From JAFDBW01 sp963723355 (GTDB taxonomy: Bacteria > Desulfobacterota > Desulfuromonadia > Desulfuromonadales > BM103): a stretch of 64,000 nucleotides of DNA. The stretch is taken from the NCBI GenBank assembly GCA_963723355.1, contig CAVRQQ010000010.1, positions 1 to 64,000 of the forward strand. Direction: 5' to 3'. The notes below the pieces were generated by a model. The model was not told the DNA's origin and did not search any database. It saw only the letters and a program-made list of their open reading frames with translations. A program made the translations under genes and the position numbers. This document shows, piece after piece, positions 9,686 through 18,173 of this stretch (positions are counted from its first letter, which is position 1; each line of letters begins with the position of its first letter).

Positions 9686-11562
9686 GCGAGTCGCTACTCT
9701 TCCTCATACCTCTGCTGCCGCTCTGCTGCGCAGTTATCAACATGCTGTTCGGCATGCGCCTGCCGCGCCTGTTCGCCGAGATCATGGCGGTGACCGGTGT
9801 CGCCGGAGCCTTCCTGCTGACGATCCTGTTCTGGGGTTATGCCGAGGGTGAGGGGACTCGCGCGGTCATGTTTACCTGGCTCAACAGCGGCGCCGTCGAC
9901 GTCTCCTTTGCCATGAATTTCGATCGACTGGCGGCACCGATGACGCTGATGGTGACCGGTGTTGCGACCCTGATTCATCTCTACGCCGTCGGCTACATGC
10001 ACGAAGACAACGACTACGCGCGTTTCTTCAGCCTGCTCAACCTGTTCGTCTTTGCCATGCTGGCGATTATTCTCGCCGACAACCTGCTGGTGCTTTTTCT
10101 CGGCTGGGAAGGGGTGGGCCTCTGTTCCTACGGCCTGATCGGCTTCTGGTATCGCAAGCTGGAGAATGCCAAGGCCGGGACCAAGGCCTTCCTGGTGACC
10201 CGGGTTGGCGACGTGTTCCTCGCCATCGCCCTGCTTTGGCTGTTTGCCGCCACCGGCACCCTGAGCATCAGCGAGATCAACGCCCAGGCCGCTTCGCTTG
10301 CGCCGGGCGTGGTGATTGCCCTGAGCCTGCTCCTGCTACTCGGCGCCTGCGGCAAGTCAGCGCAGCTGCCACTGATGACCTGGCTGGCCGATGCCATGGC
10401 CGGGCCGACACCGGTTTCGGCCCTGATCCATGCCGCGACCATGGTCACGGCAGGCGTCTACCTGCTCTGCCGTCTCTTCCCTCTGGTCTCTCTCTCCGCA
10501 GTCGGCATGACGGCGATTACCGCGATCGGTGCCCTGACCGCACTGTACGCGGCAACCTGTGCCATGGCCCAGCGCGAGATCAAGCGTGTGCTGGCCTATT
10601 CGACGATGAGCCAGGTCGGCTACATGTTCATGGCGGTCGGTGCCGGCACGGTCACCGGCGCGATGTTCCACCTGCTGACCCACGCCTTCTTCAAGGCGGT
10701 GCTCTTCATGGCGGCTGGCTGCGTGATTCACCTGGCTGGAGATGAAAACGACATTTACAAGATGGGTGGTATGGCCCGGCGCGGTCCGGTGGAGCTCTTC
10801 TGGGTGTTCCTGGCCGGCGCGGTCTGCCTGGCCGGGCTGCCGCTGACCGGCGGGTTCTTCTCCAAGGACGGCATCCTGCTGGCGCTGTTTACTCATCCTG
10901 ATCCGGCCTACCGGGTCTTCTGGCTGATCGGTGTTCTGACTGCACTTTTGACCGCGTTCTATACTTTCCGCCTGGTCTACCTGGTGTTTGCCGGCGAATG
11001 GCGCGGCACCGGTCACCCGCACGCCATCCCGTTGCAGATGCGCTGGCCGCTCTGGCCGCTGGCTCTGCTCGGTCTGGTTGGTGGCATGTTGAACCTGCCG
11101 GCCTTGGTCGGCGGTGACGAAATGCTGCATCACTGGTACGGCGACCTGGCCGGCCGGGCCGTGACCGCCAGTCACAGCACCGAGTGGCTGCTGATCGGAC
11201 TTGCGGGCGCAATTGTTGCTCTCGGCTGGTTTGCCGCGCACTGGCGTTATCGAAACTACCGGCCCCCCGTGGAGAACCGGGTCAGCCGATTCCTGCTCAA
11301 CGGCTGGCAGGCAGACGCCCTGGTCGACCGCCTGTTGGTCAGACCTTTCACGGCGATGGCCCGCTTCTGCTCCAGCGGTTGTGACCGCTCCCTGTTTGAT
11401 GGCACCCTGGAAGGTCTGGCGAAGATGGCCACCCGTTACAGCGCCTTGCTGGTGCAGCTGGCGACCGGGCGTGCAACGACTTACCTGTCTGCGTTTGCCT
11501 GGGGTTTCCTGGTTCTGCTTGGCTGGTTTCTGCTGAAACTGGTCAACGGGGGAGGACACTGA
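9682..11562 (+). CDS. nuoL: NADH-quinone oxidoreductase subunit L
   Basis: Distal Mrp-antiporter-like proton pump of complex I, 626 residues with many hydrophobic helices and a C-terminal extension that would include the lateral helix. Recognisable core motifs: LVLFLGWEGVGLCSYGLIGFW (the key Glu of helix 5), SALIHAATMVTAGVYLL, and LLTHAFFKAVLFMAAG with the central Lys and His region. It overlaps nuoK by four bases and nuoM by one base (TGATG). Confidence 0.95.
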   Translation: MSESLLFLIPLLPLCCAVINMLFGMRLPRLFAEIMAVTGVAGAFLLTILFWGYAEGEGTRAVMFTWLNSGAVDVSFAMNFDRLAAPMTLMVTGVATLIHLYAVGYMHEDNDYARFFSLLNLFVFAMLAIILADNLLVLFLGWEGVGLCSYGLIGFWYRKLENAKAGTKAFLVTRVGDVFLAIALLWLFAATGTLSISEINAQAASLAPGVVIALSLLLLLGACGKSAQLPLMTWLADAMAGPTPVSALIHAATMVTAGVYLLCRLFPLVSLSAVGMTAITAIGALTALYAATCAMAQREIKRVLAYSTMSQVGYMFMAVGAGTVTGAMFHLLTHAFFKAVLFMAAGCVIHLAGDENDIYKMGGMARRGPVELFWVFLAGAVCLAGLPLTGGFFSKDGILLALFTHPDPAYRVFWLIGVLTALLTAFYTFRLVYLVFAGEWRGTGHPHAIPLQMRWPLWPLALLGLVGGMLNLPALVGGDEMLHHWYGDLAGRAVTASHSTEWLLIGLAGAIVALGWFAAHWRYRNYRPPVENRVSRFLLNGWQADALVDRLLVRPFTAMARFCSSGCDRSLFDGTLEGLAKMATRYSALLVQLATGRATTYLSAFAWGFLVLLGWFLLKLVNGGGH

Positions 11563-13052
11563 TGAACGTATTCACCAGTCTCCCGCAATTCCCCTGGATG
11601 AGCCTGTTGATCATGATGCCACTCGGCGGCGCCCTGCTCTGTCTGTTGCACGGCAAGCGGCCGGCCGATTGTCGTGGACTGGCTCTGGCGACCGCACTGG
11701 CCACCTTCGGCGTCGCCCTCTACCTGTTTGTCTGTCACGGTCAGGGCAGCGAGCGTTGGCTGCTTTACGAGGATGTTAACTGGATTCCGGCGTACGGCAT
11801 CCGCTACGTCCTGGCGATGGACGGTATCGCCCTGCTGATGGTTCTGCTCACCGCCTTCATGCAGATCTCCGCCATCCTGCTGGCCTGGCGGGTCGAGCGG
11901 CACGTCGGCAGCTTCTTTGCTCTGCTGCTGCTGCTGGAAAGCGGCCTGATGGGGATCTTTCTTGCCTACGACCTGGTGCTCTTTTACCTGTTCTGGGAAG
12001 TCGCGCTGATCCCGATGTTTTTCCTGATCAGTGTCTGGGGCGGCGAGCAGCGTCGCCGCGCCGCGCTCAAGTTCTTCCTTTACACCCTTGTCGGCAGTCT
12101 CTGCATGCTGGTGGCGATCATCGCGCTCTACCAGATAAACGGGGCCCAGACCGGTGCTTACACCTTTGTCATCGGCGATCTACTGAAAACACAATTGACC
12201 GCTGCCCAGGAAGGCTGGCTGTTTGCCGGATTCCTGGCGGCCTTTATCGTCAAGTCACCGCTGGTACCGTTCCATACCTGGTTGACCGATGCCCTGACCG
12301 AGGCGCCGGCCGCCGGTTCTCTGGACCTGACCGGTCTGCTGCTCAAGACCGGTATCTACGGCCTGATCCGTGTCGCCTTCCCGCTGTTCCCCAACGCCAC
12401 GGCGGGCTTCCTGCCGATCCTAGGCATCCTGGCTCTGGTCGGGTTGTTCCATGCCGCCTGGAGCGCCTATCATCAGGATGATATCAAGCGCCTGCTGGCC
12501 TACTCTTCGATCTCCCACCTTGGCCTGGTGGTGCTGGGCCTGGCGGCCTGGCAATTGACTGCCTGGGAAGGCAGTATCCTGTTGATGGTCACCCACGGCA
12601 TCACCACCGGTGCCCTGTTTGTGTTGGTGGCACTGATCCGTGAACGTACCGGAACTCGAAGCATGCAGGAGCTTGGTGGTCTATGGGGGCAGACGCCCTG
12701 CCTGGCGGCACTCTTCCTGCTCTTCTCGCTGGCCTCGCTCGGTCTGCCGGGACTGGCCAACTTTGCCGGCGAGATCCTGGTCCTGCTCGGCACCTTCCAG
12801 GAACATCCGGTCTGGGCGATTGTTGCGCTGCTCGGCGTGGTGTTTGCTGCGGCTTACATGCTGCGCCTGGTGCAGGGGGTCATCTGGGGTCCGGCCAAAG
12901 CCGAACACACCCTGCCCGACCTGACCATACGTGAGTGGCTGATGCTGCTGCCGATGGCGATCCTGGTGGTCTGGCTCGGTCTTTACCCGGCGCCGTTCCT
13001 GGCGCCGCTGCACGGTGCTGTCGCCACCCTGCTGGCGGGAGGTCTGCCATGA
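11562..13052 (+). CDS. nuoM: NADH-quinone oxidoreductase subunit M
   Basis: Second Mrp-like proton pump of complex I, 496 residues. Motifs include LFYLFWEVALIPMFFLISVWGG with the conserved Glu in helix 5, VKSPLVPFHTWLTDALTEAP with the central Lys, and KRLLAYSSISHLGLVVLG. The ATG shares its A with the nuoL stop codon. The stop overlaps nuoN (ATGA). Confidence 0.95.
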   Translation: MNVFTSLPQFPWMSLLIMMPLGGALLCLLHGKRPADCRGLALATALATFGVALYLFVCHGQGSERWLLYEDVNWIPAYGIRYVLAMDGIALLMVLLTAFMQISAILLAWRVERHVGSFFALLLLLESGLMGIFLAYDLVLFYLFWEVALIPMFFLISVWGGEQRRRAALKFFLYTLVGSLCMLVAIIALYQINGAQTGAYTFVIGDLLKTQLTAAQEGWLFAGFLAAFIVKSPLVPFHTWLTDALTEAPAAGSLDLTGLLLKTGIYGLIRVAFPLFPNATAGFLPILGILALVGLFHAAWSAYHQDDIKRLLAYSSISHLGLVVLGLAAWQLTAWEGSILLMVTHGITTGALFVLVALIRERTGTRSMQELGGLWGQTPCLAALFLLFSLASLGLPGLANFAGEILVLLGTFQEHPVWAIVALLGVVFAAAYMLRLVQGVIWGPAKAEHTLPDLTIREWLMLLPMAILVVWLGLYPAPFLAPLHGAVATLLAGGLP

Positions 13053-14467
13053 GCTGGTCAGATCTGCTCGCGATGCTGCCGATATTGATCCTGGCTTTCG
13101 GTGCCACAGCCATTCTGATGGCCGGAGCCTGGTACCGTGACCCGCTGCCGCTGCTGGCTGGCGGCATTGTCACCGCCCTTCTGGGAGCTCTGTCCGCTGG
13201 CCTGGTCTCGCCACCTGCCCCGGAAATAGCCGGGCTCTTCAGTGCCGGGGGGTATGCCCGTTTTTACACGATTCTCTGGTCGTTGCTCGCCGCTGCCGGC
13301 CTGCTGACGGGTAGTCGCTACATTATCGAAAAACGCATCGGCGCTGGCGAATATGTCTCCTTGGTCCTGTATGCAGCTGCCGGTATGGCGCTGCTTTCTT
13401 CTGCGACGCACCTGATTGGCCTGTTCATCGCCCTGGAGACCTTCACCCTGGCGTTCTATATCCTGATCGCCAGCAACCGGAGTTGTGCCCTGGCCGCCGA
13501 GGCCGGGCTCAAGTACCTGCTGTTGGGGGCGGTCGCCACCGGGTTCATGGCCTTCGGCATCGCCTTGATCTATGCCGCCTCCGGCTCACTGGCGCTGCCC
13601 GATGCGGTTGTGCGCCTGACGGCGGAGACCGGCGAACTGCAGGCCTGGGGACTGCTTGGCTGGGGCATGATCCTGGTTGCGGTTGGTTTCAAGATCTCCC
13701 TGGCGCCCTTCCATCTCTGGACGCCCGATGTCTACCAGGGGGCTCCGGCCCCAGTCACCGGCCTGCTGGCCACCGGCTCCAAGGGCGCCGTGGTTGCTGC
13801 GCTGGTCGGCCTGCTGGCGATGTCCGGACCGGTCTGGAACGATCTGACCGGCCTGGTCTGGCTGTTTGCTGCCCTGACCATGCTGGCCGGCGCTTTCGGC
13901 GCGCTTGGCCAGACCAATCTCAAGCGCCTGCTCGCCTATTCTTCAGTCACTCACATGGGGACCCTGCTGGTCGGCGTGCTTTGCCAGACCAGCGAAGGGT
14001 TCGCGGCAACAACCTTCTATGTTGTGGTCTACGTGGTGACCAGCCTGGGTGCTTTTGCCGTGATCGCCTCTCTTGCTGACGGGCGTGGTGAGCCGATGAC
14101 GTTCGACCAGTGGCGCGGTCTTGGTTACCGGCACCCGGTGCGCTGCGGGGTCCTGGTGCTGTTGCTCCTGTCGCTGGCCGGTCTGCCGGCGACCGCCGGG
14201 TTCATGGCAAAATTTGCCGTGTTCCATGCGGCGCTGCAGTCCGGCTATATCGGCCTGCTGATGATCGGTATCCTCGCCTCGGTGATCTCCTTCGCTTTCT
14301 ACCTGCGCGTCACAATGCTGCTCTTCCAGCCGGACGAGAAAGCTTCCAGCTGGCACCAGGGGTCGGTTTTCGAACACACGGTTCTTGCCGTCTGCTCCTC
14401 GGCCGTCCTGATACTCGGACTCTTTCCCGGACTCCTTTTCGACCTGATCCGCCAGATTCTTCCCTAA
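13049..14467 (+). CDS. nuoN: NADH-quinone oxidoreductase subunit N
   Basis: Third Mrp-like proton pump, closing the operon. 472 residues from the ATG at 13049 that overlaps the nuoM stop; the in-frame extension to 12935 is nuoM shadow. Motifs: LIGLFIALETFTLAFYIL (acidic residue of helix 5), VGFKISLAPFHLWTPDVYQGAP and NLKRLLAYSSVTHMGTLLVG, all standard for NuoN. No strong terminator follows; a 38-base imperfect hairpin lies at about 14502-14539 before the next gene. Confidence 0.95.
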   Translation: MSWSDLLAMLPILILAFGATAILMAGAWYRDPLPLLAGGIVTALLGALSAGLVSPPAPEIAGLFSAGGYARFYTILWSLLAAAGLLTGSRYIIEKRIGAGEYVSLVLYAAAGMALLSSATHLIGLFIALETFTLAFYILIASNRSCALAAEAGLKYLLLGAVATGFMAFGIALIYAASGSLALPDAVVRLTAETGELQAWGLLGWGMILVAVGFKISLAPFHLWTPDVYQGAPAPVTGLLATGSKGAVVAALVGLLAMSGPVWNDLTGLVWLFAALTMLAGAFGALGQTNLKRLLAYSSVTHMGTLLVGVLCQTSEGFAATTFYVVVYVVTSLGAFAVIASLADGRGEPMTFDQWRGLGYRHPVRCGVLVLLLLSLAGLPATAGFMAKFAVFHAALQSGYIGLLMIGILASVISFAFYLRVTMLLFQPDEKASSWHQGSVFEHTVLAVCSSAVLILGLFPGLLFDLIRQILP

Positions 14468-14555
14468 AGACGACCAATCAGGTTATAATAAGTCCGAGCG
14501 CGAACCAGCCTCCACAAAATTTGTTGGACACTGGCTCGTGGTAAGGAGACTAACT

Positions 14556-14960
14556 ATGACCATCACAGAACGAATTGACACTTTTCTCGGCGCAGACACC
14601 TTTGGTGTTGTTGGCGCATCGAGCAAACCACATAAATATGGCAACAAGGTCTTGCGTTGCTATCAGCAGAACCGGCACACGGTGATTCCGGTCAACCCGG
14701 TGGAAAAAGAGATCGAAGGCCTGGCCTGTGTCGCCTCCGTAAGCGATCTGCCGAAGCATGTCAGCAGCCTCTCGATTATTACCCCGCCGCAGGTGACGGA
14801 ACAGGTTGTCGGTCAGGCGATTGCCAGGGGGGTTAAAAACCTCTGGATGCAACCGGGAGCTGAAAGTGAGGCTGCGGTTGCCGCAGCGGAGGCTGCCGGG
14901 CTCAACGTAATTGCTGACGGCAGCTGCCTGCTGGTTGTGCTCGGTTATCACGAACACTGA
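14556..14960 (+). CDS. CoA-binding domain protein (YccU-like)
   Basis: 134-residue single-domain Rossmann protein of the CoA-binding family related to succinyl-CoA synthetase alpha N-terminal domains. It has the FGVVGASSKPHKYGNKVL nucleotide loop near residue 15, PVNPVEKEIEG and the C-terminal half NLWMQPGAESEAA. AAGGAG lies six bases before the ATG at 14556 and fixes the start. It is 88 bases after nuoN and could be read through from the nuo operon. Precise role is unknown. Confidence 0.85.
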   Translation: MTITERIDTFLGADTFGVVGASSKPHKYGNKVLRCYQQNRHTVIPVNPVEKEIEGLACVASVSDLPKHVSSLSIITPPQVTEQVVGQAIARGVKNLWMQPGAESEAAVAAAEAAGLNVIADGSCLLVVLGYHEH

Positions 14961-15053
14961 GAAATAAGGATTGGGGTACGGTCGCAGGATGCGTGGTCGG
15001 TTCCGTTTTGCAGAAAGTACGGTTTTTCAGCCAACGGCATTGGTGAGGGGACA

Positions 15054-15287
15054 ATGAAAAAAATCGTCGTGTTCGGTCTTGGCGTACTGGCGGCCCTCTA
15101 TATCCTGAATCCGACCGCAGGCCTGTTTGAGATCATTCCGGACAACCTGCCCTTTGTTGGCAACCTTGACGAAGCGGCAGCTGTTGCCCTGCTGTTAATG
15201 TGCCTGAAATATTTCGGTATCGACTTGCCCGATATCTTCAGGCGCGGTCAGCGGGATGAAACAACGATTGAGATAGACAAGGATTGA
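15054..15287 (+). CDS. small membrane protein resembling DUF1232 (YkvA-like)
   Basis: 77 residues. A hydrophobic N-terminal segment (IVVFGLGVLAALYIL) is followed by NPTAGLFEIIPDNLPFVGNLDEAAAVALLL, which matches the P-x-D-x-I-P-D-x-x-P-x-x-G-x-x-D-D pattern of the DUF1232 family, and a polar tail. A GAGGGG Shine-Dalgarno precedes the ATG. A run of strong hairpins with T-tracts follows the stop. Function unknown. Confidence 0.65.
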   Translation: MKKIVVFGLGVLAALYILNPTAGLFEIIPDNLPFVGNLDEAAAVALLLMCLKYFGIDLPDIFRRGQRDETTIEIDKD

Positions 15288-15346
15288 GCGTTACCATTTG
15301 AGAATAAAAAAGGGCACCCTGTCGCGTGCCCCCGCGATTTTTGACA

Positions 15347-15377
15347 AATCCCGCAGGTGATGCGGGATTGTTTTTTT
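15347..15377 (+). terminator. Rho-independent terminator
   Basis: Stem AATCCCGCA (15347-15355) with TGCGGGATT (15361-15369), loop of five bases, then a run of seven T (15371-15377). A weaker hairpin GGGCAC/GTGCCC lies just upstream (15312-15331). It serves the 15054 gene. Confidence 0.85.
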
Positions 15378-15378
15378 A

Positions 15379-15409
15379 GGGCAACAGGTGGTTCATCTGT
15401 TGCCCTTTT
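15379..15409 (+). terminator. second hairpin terminator in tandem
   Basis: Stem GGGCAACAG (15379-15387) with CTGTTGCCC (15397-15405), then TTTT. It lies directly after the first terminator, giving three hairpins within 100 bases; a processed small RNA is possible but unsupported. Confidence 0.7.
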
Positions 15410-15988
15410 CCATTGCACTCTGGAATTAAAAGACCAAAGCAAAACCATCGGGGTTGGGTACGAGTTATAGACATTAGGTAACTATGTCCTTGACCTGTAC
15501 ATGGCGCTGCGCTGGGCATGTCTGGCGCGTCAAGGCGGCAACCTCAACTCAGAGAAGATAATCCTACTAACCCTCTACACGTCCCGCGCAGGAACCGAGG
15601 CTCTTGAGAGCCTCTCCGATTGTGGATCATTGCATATGCAGTTGTAGTCTTGTTTTGAGGCTTTTCCCTGATAGGTCACACCCAAAGGAAGGCCCTTCTG
15701 TAACGGGCCGGCCTATTAAGCTGCGAAATTATTGGATGTCTCAGAAAACCGGCAGAGGAGATGCCCTCCGCAAGGAGAAAGGCGTTTTTGCTTACTTTTG
15801 TCGCCGCATGGACAAAAGTAAGGCGTCTGGCAGTACGCGAACGGCCGACTTCAAGATTTTTTTTCGTACTTCGAGCCCGCGTTCGCAAGCTCATGGCCTC
15901 TGGCGGGACGCGCCTCGACGTTTTACCCTCAAGAATGAGGACAACAGGTTAACCCTCTGTTGTCCTCTCTATCTTGAAGTCAGGCTGC
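15410..15988. other. gene-free stretch with a palindromic repeat
   Basis: No convincing coding frame. It holds a perfect 12-bp inverted repeat, CTTACTTTTGTC (15791-15802) and GACAAAAGTAAG (15811-15822) with an 8-base loop, inside a degenerate sequence that resembles interspersed non-coding repeats I recall from other proteobacteria. The rest shows no recognisable feature. Confidence 0.5.
15937..15967 (-). terminator. hairpin downstream of the minus-strand 15989 gene
   Basis: GAGGACAACAG (15937-15947) pairs perfectly with CTGTTGTCCTC (15957-15967) around a 9-base loop. It lies 21 bases past the stop of the minus-strand gene. No clean T-run follows on the minus strand, so termination efficiency is uncertain. 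Confidence 0.5.
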
Positions 15989-16399
15989 TCAGCGATGATA
16001 CCAGTAATTTCGCCAGGCCCTGATCGCTGTCAGGGTTGAACCTTCCGGCGGCAGATCGCAGCGGATCTCCCCATCGACAAGCGTGTCAAGTACGGGAATC
16101 AGCGCCAGGCACTGTCCGGGTCGTCGATTCTCCGGCAACTGGCAACCGTCGGCGGCCAAAAAGATACAGCCGTTCTCCAGCTTGCGTGGCGCCGGGATGG
16201 CAACCCCGTCGATGTCACGCAATACCAGCTCGCGCGGCAGAATACTGTTCAAGGCCTCCGGTGTCGCCATCGCAGGCAGGTCAAAGGTTTTCAGGAAACG
16301 CTCCGGATCGACCCAAACTCCAGGGTGCCCCTGGCAACAGAGCCCTTTGCATTGGCGACATATTTGCGGATCGGAGTGATTTTTGTTATCGGCAGTCAT
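15989..16399 (-). CDS. Cys-cluster protein (YkgJ-like)
   Basis: 136 residues. The N-terminal cluster CRQCKGLCCQGHPGVWVDP and the later CIFLAADGCQLPENRRPGQC and IRCDLPPEG provide a set of cysteines of the type found in YkgJ/UPF0153 zinc- or Fe-S-binding proteins. The intervening RFLKTFDLP and LPRELVLRDIDG regions are not recognised. The Shine-Dalgarno is weak. It lies 62 bases downstream of the mannosyltransferase homologue on the same strand and could share its transcript. Function unknown. Confidence 0.7.
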   Translation of the reverse strand: MTADNKNHSDPQICRQCKGLCCQGHPGVWVDPERFLKTFDLPAMATPEALNSILPRELVLRDIDGVAIPAPRKLENGCIFLAADGCQLPENRRPGQCLALIPVLDTLVDGEIRCDLPPEGSTLTAIRAWRNYWYHR

Positions 16400-16461
16400 A
16401 TTCTGGCGACACTATCCTTAATTTCGTGCTTTTAGCCAAAAGGCGAATTCTAAAAAAACTT

Positions 16462-17565
16462 TTACAGCCCCTCAAAAAGATCGTCGTACTTTGTAATTTG
16501 CTCCCGCCAGTCGTATTGGGCGACATGCGCCCGTAACGCTTCGTCTACCGCCAGCGGGACGTCAAGCTTTGTCCTTAATCGATTTACCAGATCGTCATAA
16601 TCGTCATAAAGATAGGGGGCGTGCTTGTTCACAGGAAGGTGCTCCGGATAAGCCAGGCGTCTTGGCAGCAGCGGCAGGCAACCGCAGTAAATCGCCTGGA
16701 CGACACTGGCACCGAAAAAGTCGTGGTGCGAGGTGACCGGCAGGATGTCGGCTTGCCAGAGCCAGCGAGCATAGTCGGCGAAACTCTCGACATAACCGAA
16801 CTGAATGACCCTTTCGCCAAGCTGCTGCCGAGCCCGTTCGAATATGTCCGGTGACTTGCGATACGCTTCGCCGAGGACTGCAACCCGGAACGCCAGCCCT
16901 TCGTCGTGCAGGTGAAACAGTGCCTGGAAAAACTCTTCCGGGTTCTTGTCGTACTCCCAGCGATGGTTCCAGAGAATCAGTGGTGGGCCGGTCGTCTCAT
17001 CCGGTTGTCTAGGTCGGTACCTGTCCAGAGCCTGCAGGTCGAGGCCGAGGGGCAGGACCTGGCTTTTCCCCTTGATCAGATCGACATTCTCAAGCTCGTT
17101 GTGGTCGGGAAAGTTTTTCAGAAATTCCGGCAATTGACTGATTAGGGCCTCGCGATGGAAGCGGGAGTTGAACAGGACCGCATCGGCCGCCAGGGCACTG
17201 GTGTAGTTGATGAACGCATAGTGCGCATCACGCTTGTGCTGTGGGTCATGATCGTCCGGCGACCAGGGGTAGGTGAGCTGGCTTTCGTGACAGTAGAGCG
17301 CTGTCGGCAGGTTGGCCGTTGTAGCCCGGGTCAGGGCGAGAAAGGTGGCCAGATCAAGCATATCGCTGGCGAGCAGCAGGTCCGGTTCCAAGCCCTCTGC
17401 CATAAAGCGTTTTGCCAGGGCCACGGCTCCGCCATGCATGCGCCATTTCCAATGCCGGCCATCGAGGGTCAGCAGGGTGACTTCATGTCCACTGTACCGG
17501 GCATATTCCTCAGCCCAGGTGGCGTGGGAACCGGTATGAAAAGGCTCGACCAGGCAAATCTTCAT
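16462..17565 (-). CDS. queuosine-tRNA mannosyltransferase-like glycosyltransferase (DUF3524)
   Basis: 367-residue GT-B glycosyltransferase. The N-terminal EPFHTGSHATWAEEY and HWKWRMHGGA are signatures of the DUF3524/GTDC1 family; the C-terminal half has the GT4-type LILWNHRWEYDKNPEEF and DFFGASVVQAIYCG with the nucleotide-sugar loop. The animal member GTDC1 (QTMAN) mannosylates queuosine in tRNA-Asp; whether the bacterial protein has the same substrate is not known to me. GGAG ten bases upstream supports the start. Divergent from the selenoprotein gene. Confidence 0.8.
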   Translation of the reverse strand: MKICLVEPFHTGSHATWAEEYARYSGHEVTLLTLDGRHWKWRMHGGAVALAKRFMAEGLEPDLLLASDMLDLATFLALTRATTANLPTALYCHESQLTYPWSPDDHDPQHKRDAHYAFINYTSALAADAVLFNSRFHREALISQLPEFLKNFPDHNELENVDLIKGKSQVLPLGLDLQALDRYRPRQPDETTGPPLILWNHRWEYDKNPEEFFQALFHLHDEGLAFRVAVLGEAYRKSPDIFERARQQLGERVIQFGYVESFADYARWLWQADILPVTSHHDFFGASVVQAIYCGCLPLLPRRLAYPEHLPVNKHAPYLYDDYDDLVNRLRTKLDVPLAVDEALRAHVAQYDWREQITKYDDLFEGL

Positions 17566-17668
17566 TGCAAACTCTCCATGGCAGGGACGATTCTAGTTGG
17601 CGGCAAGAGAATTGACAAGCAAGATATGGTATTATCATGGCAATAATTTACAGCCAAAGGAGGATCAT

Positions 17669-18007
17669 ATGAAAATTGATTGGGCATACCTGCGCAAGGG
17701 CTGAACGTCCTGTAAAAATGCTCAGGAGTTTCTTGAGAACAGAAAGGTGAGTACGGCAGAAGTTGTCGACGCCAAGAAAACCCGGATCGATGAAGCGGCC
17801 GCCTGGCAGCTGCTGAAGGATGCCGGCATGATCGCCATCGCCAAGGGCAAGAAGGTGCAGAACTTCACATCGTCCAAAGCCGCGAAAGATGAGATCCTCA
17901 AGCATGCCATGGGGCCGAGCGGCAACCTGCGTGCGCCGACTTACCGGGCCGGGGATCGGTTCGTCATAGGTTTTAATGCCGAGCTTTACGAGGATTGGGT
18001 AAAGTAG
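17669..18007 (+). CDS. ArsC/Spx-family selenoprotein with in-frame UGA (Sec)
   Basis: Read through the TGA at 17702-17704, the frame gives a 112-residue protein: M-K-I-D-W-A-Y-L-R-K-G-U-T-S-C, then a thioredoxin-like ArsC/Spx/MgsR-type domain (KNAQEFLENRKV, EVVDAKKTRIDEAAAWQLL, TYRAGDRFVIGFNAELYEDW). The UxxC replaces the CxxC redox site. The ATG at 17669 has AAAGGAGG seven bases upstream, whereas the shorter reading from GTG 17747 has no good site and would lose the active site. A hairpin suited to a bacterial SECIS follows the UGA. A strong terminator follows the stop. Redox role is inferred; the substrate is unknown. The Sec machinery is not in this window. Confidence 0.87.
17702..17742 (+). 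promoter_or_regulatory. UGA(Sec) codon with SECIS-like hairpin
   Basis: Six bases after the UGA a two-part hairpin can form: lower stem CUGU (17710-17713) with ACAG (17739-17742), upper stem CUCA (17721-17724) with UGAG (17734-17737), and a 9-base apical loop beginning GG. Position and GG in the loop fit the bacterial SECIS pattern recognised by SelB. Folding was done by eye. Confidence 0.6.
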
Positions 18008-18042
18008 CCTGATTCGCTATAAGTTATTGATTATGGAATGCA

Positions 18043-18070
18043 GGGGCGCCCGATCCGGGCGCCCCTTTCT
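18043..18070 (+). terminator. Rho-independent terminator after the selenoprotein gene
   Basis: Perfect 10-bp GC stem GGGGCGCCCG (18043-18052) and CGGGCGCCCC (18056-18065) with a 3-base loop, followed by TTTCT. Confidence 0.9.
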
Positions 18071-18113
18071 CTTGGAAAGTTTTGCAGAGGAACGCCAGGC
18101 AGAGGCCTTTGCG

Positions 18114-18141
18114 TTGACACCCGGTTGTTCTGCTGCATAAT
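18114..18141 (+). promoter_or_regulatory. sigma70-type promoter
   Basis: TTGACA (18114-18119), 16-base spacer, CATAAT (18136-18141). It lies about 30 bases before an AGGAGG and the small membrane ORF at 18174. Confidence 0.6.
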
Positions 18142-18173
18142 CCTAATTTAAGGTTCGGACAGGAGGCTCCATC

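Noticed and set aside
10357..11559. Long antisense ORF of 400 residues under nuoL
   Set aside because: Long antisense frames are expected in GC-rich membrane-protein genes; nuoL is conserved.
15604..16023. 139-residue plus-strand ORF
   Set aside because: It runs over the palindromic repeat and across the end of a minus-strand gene and has no recognisable domain.
17612..17635. TTGACA near the selenoprotein gene as a -35 box
   Set aside because: The only -10-like match lies about 12 bases away, too close for a normal promoter.
17648..17905. Minus-strand 85-residue frame opposite the selenoprotein gene
   Set aside because: Its existence is explained by the conserved plus-strand selenoprotein; it has no family or ribosome site.
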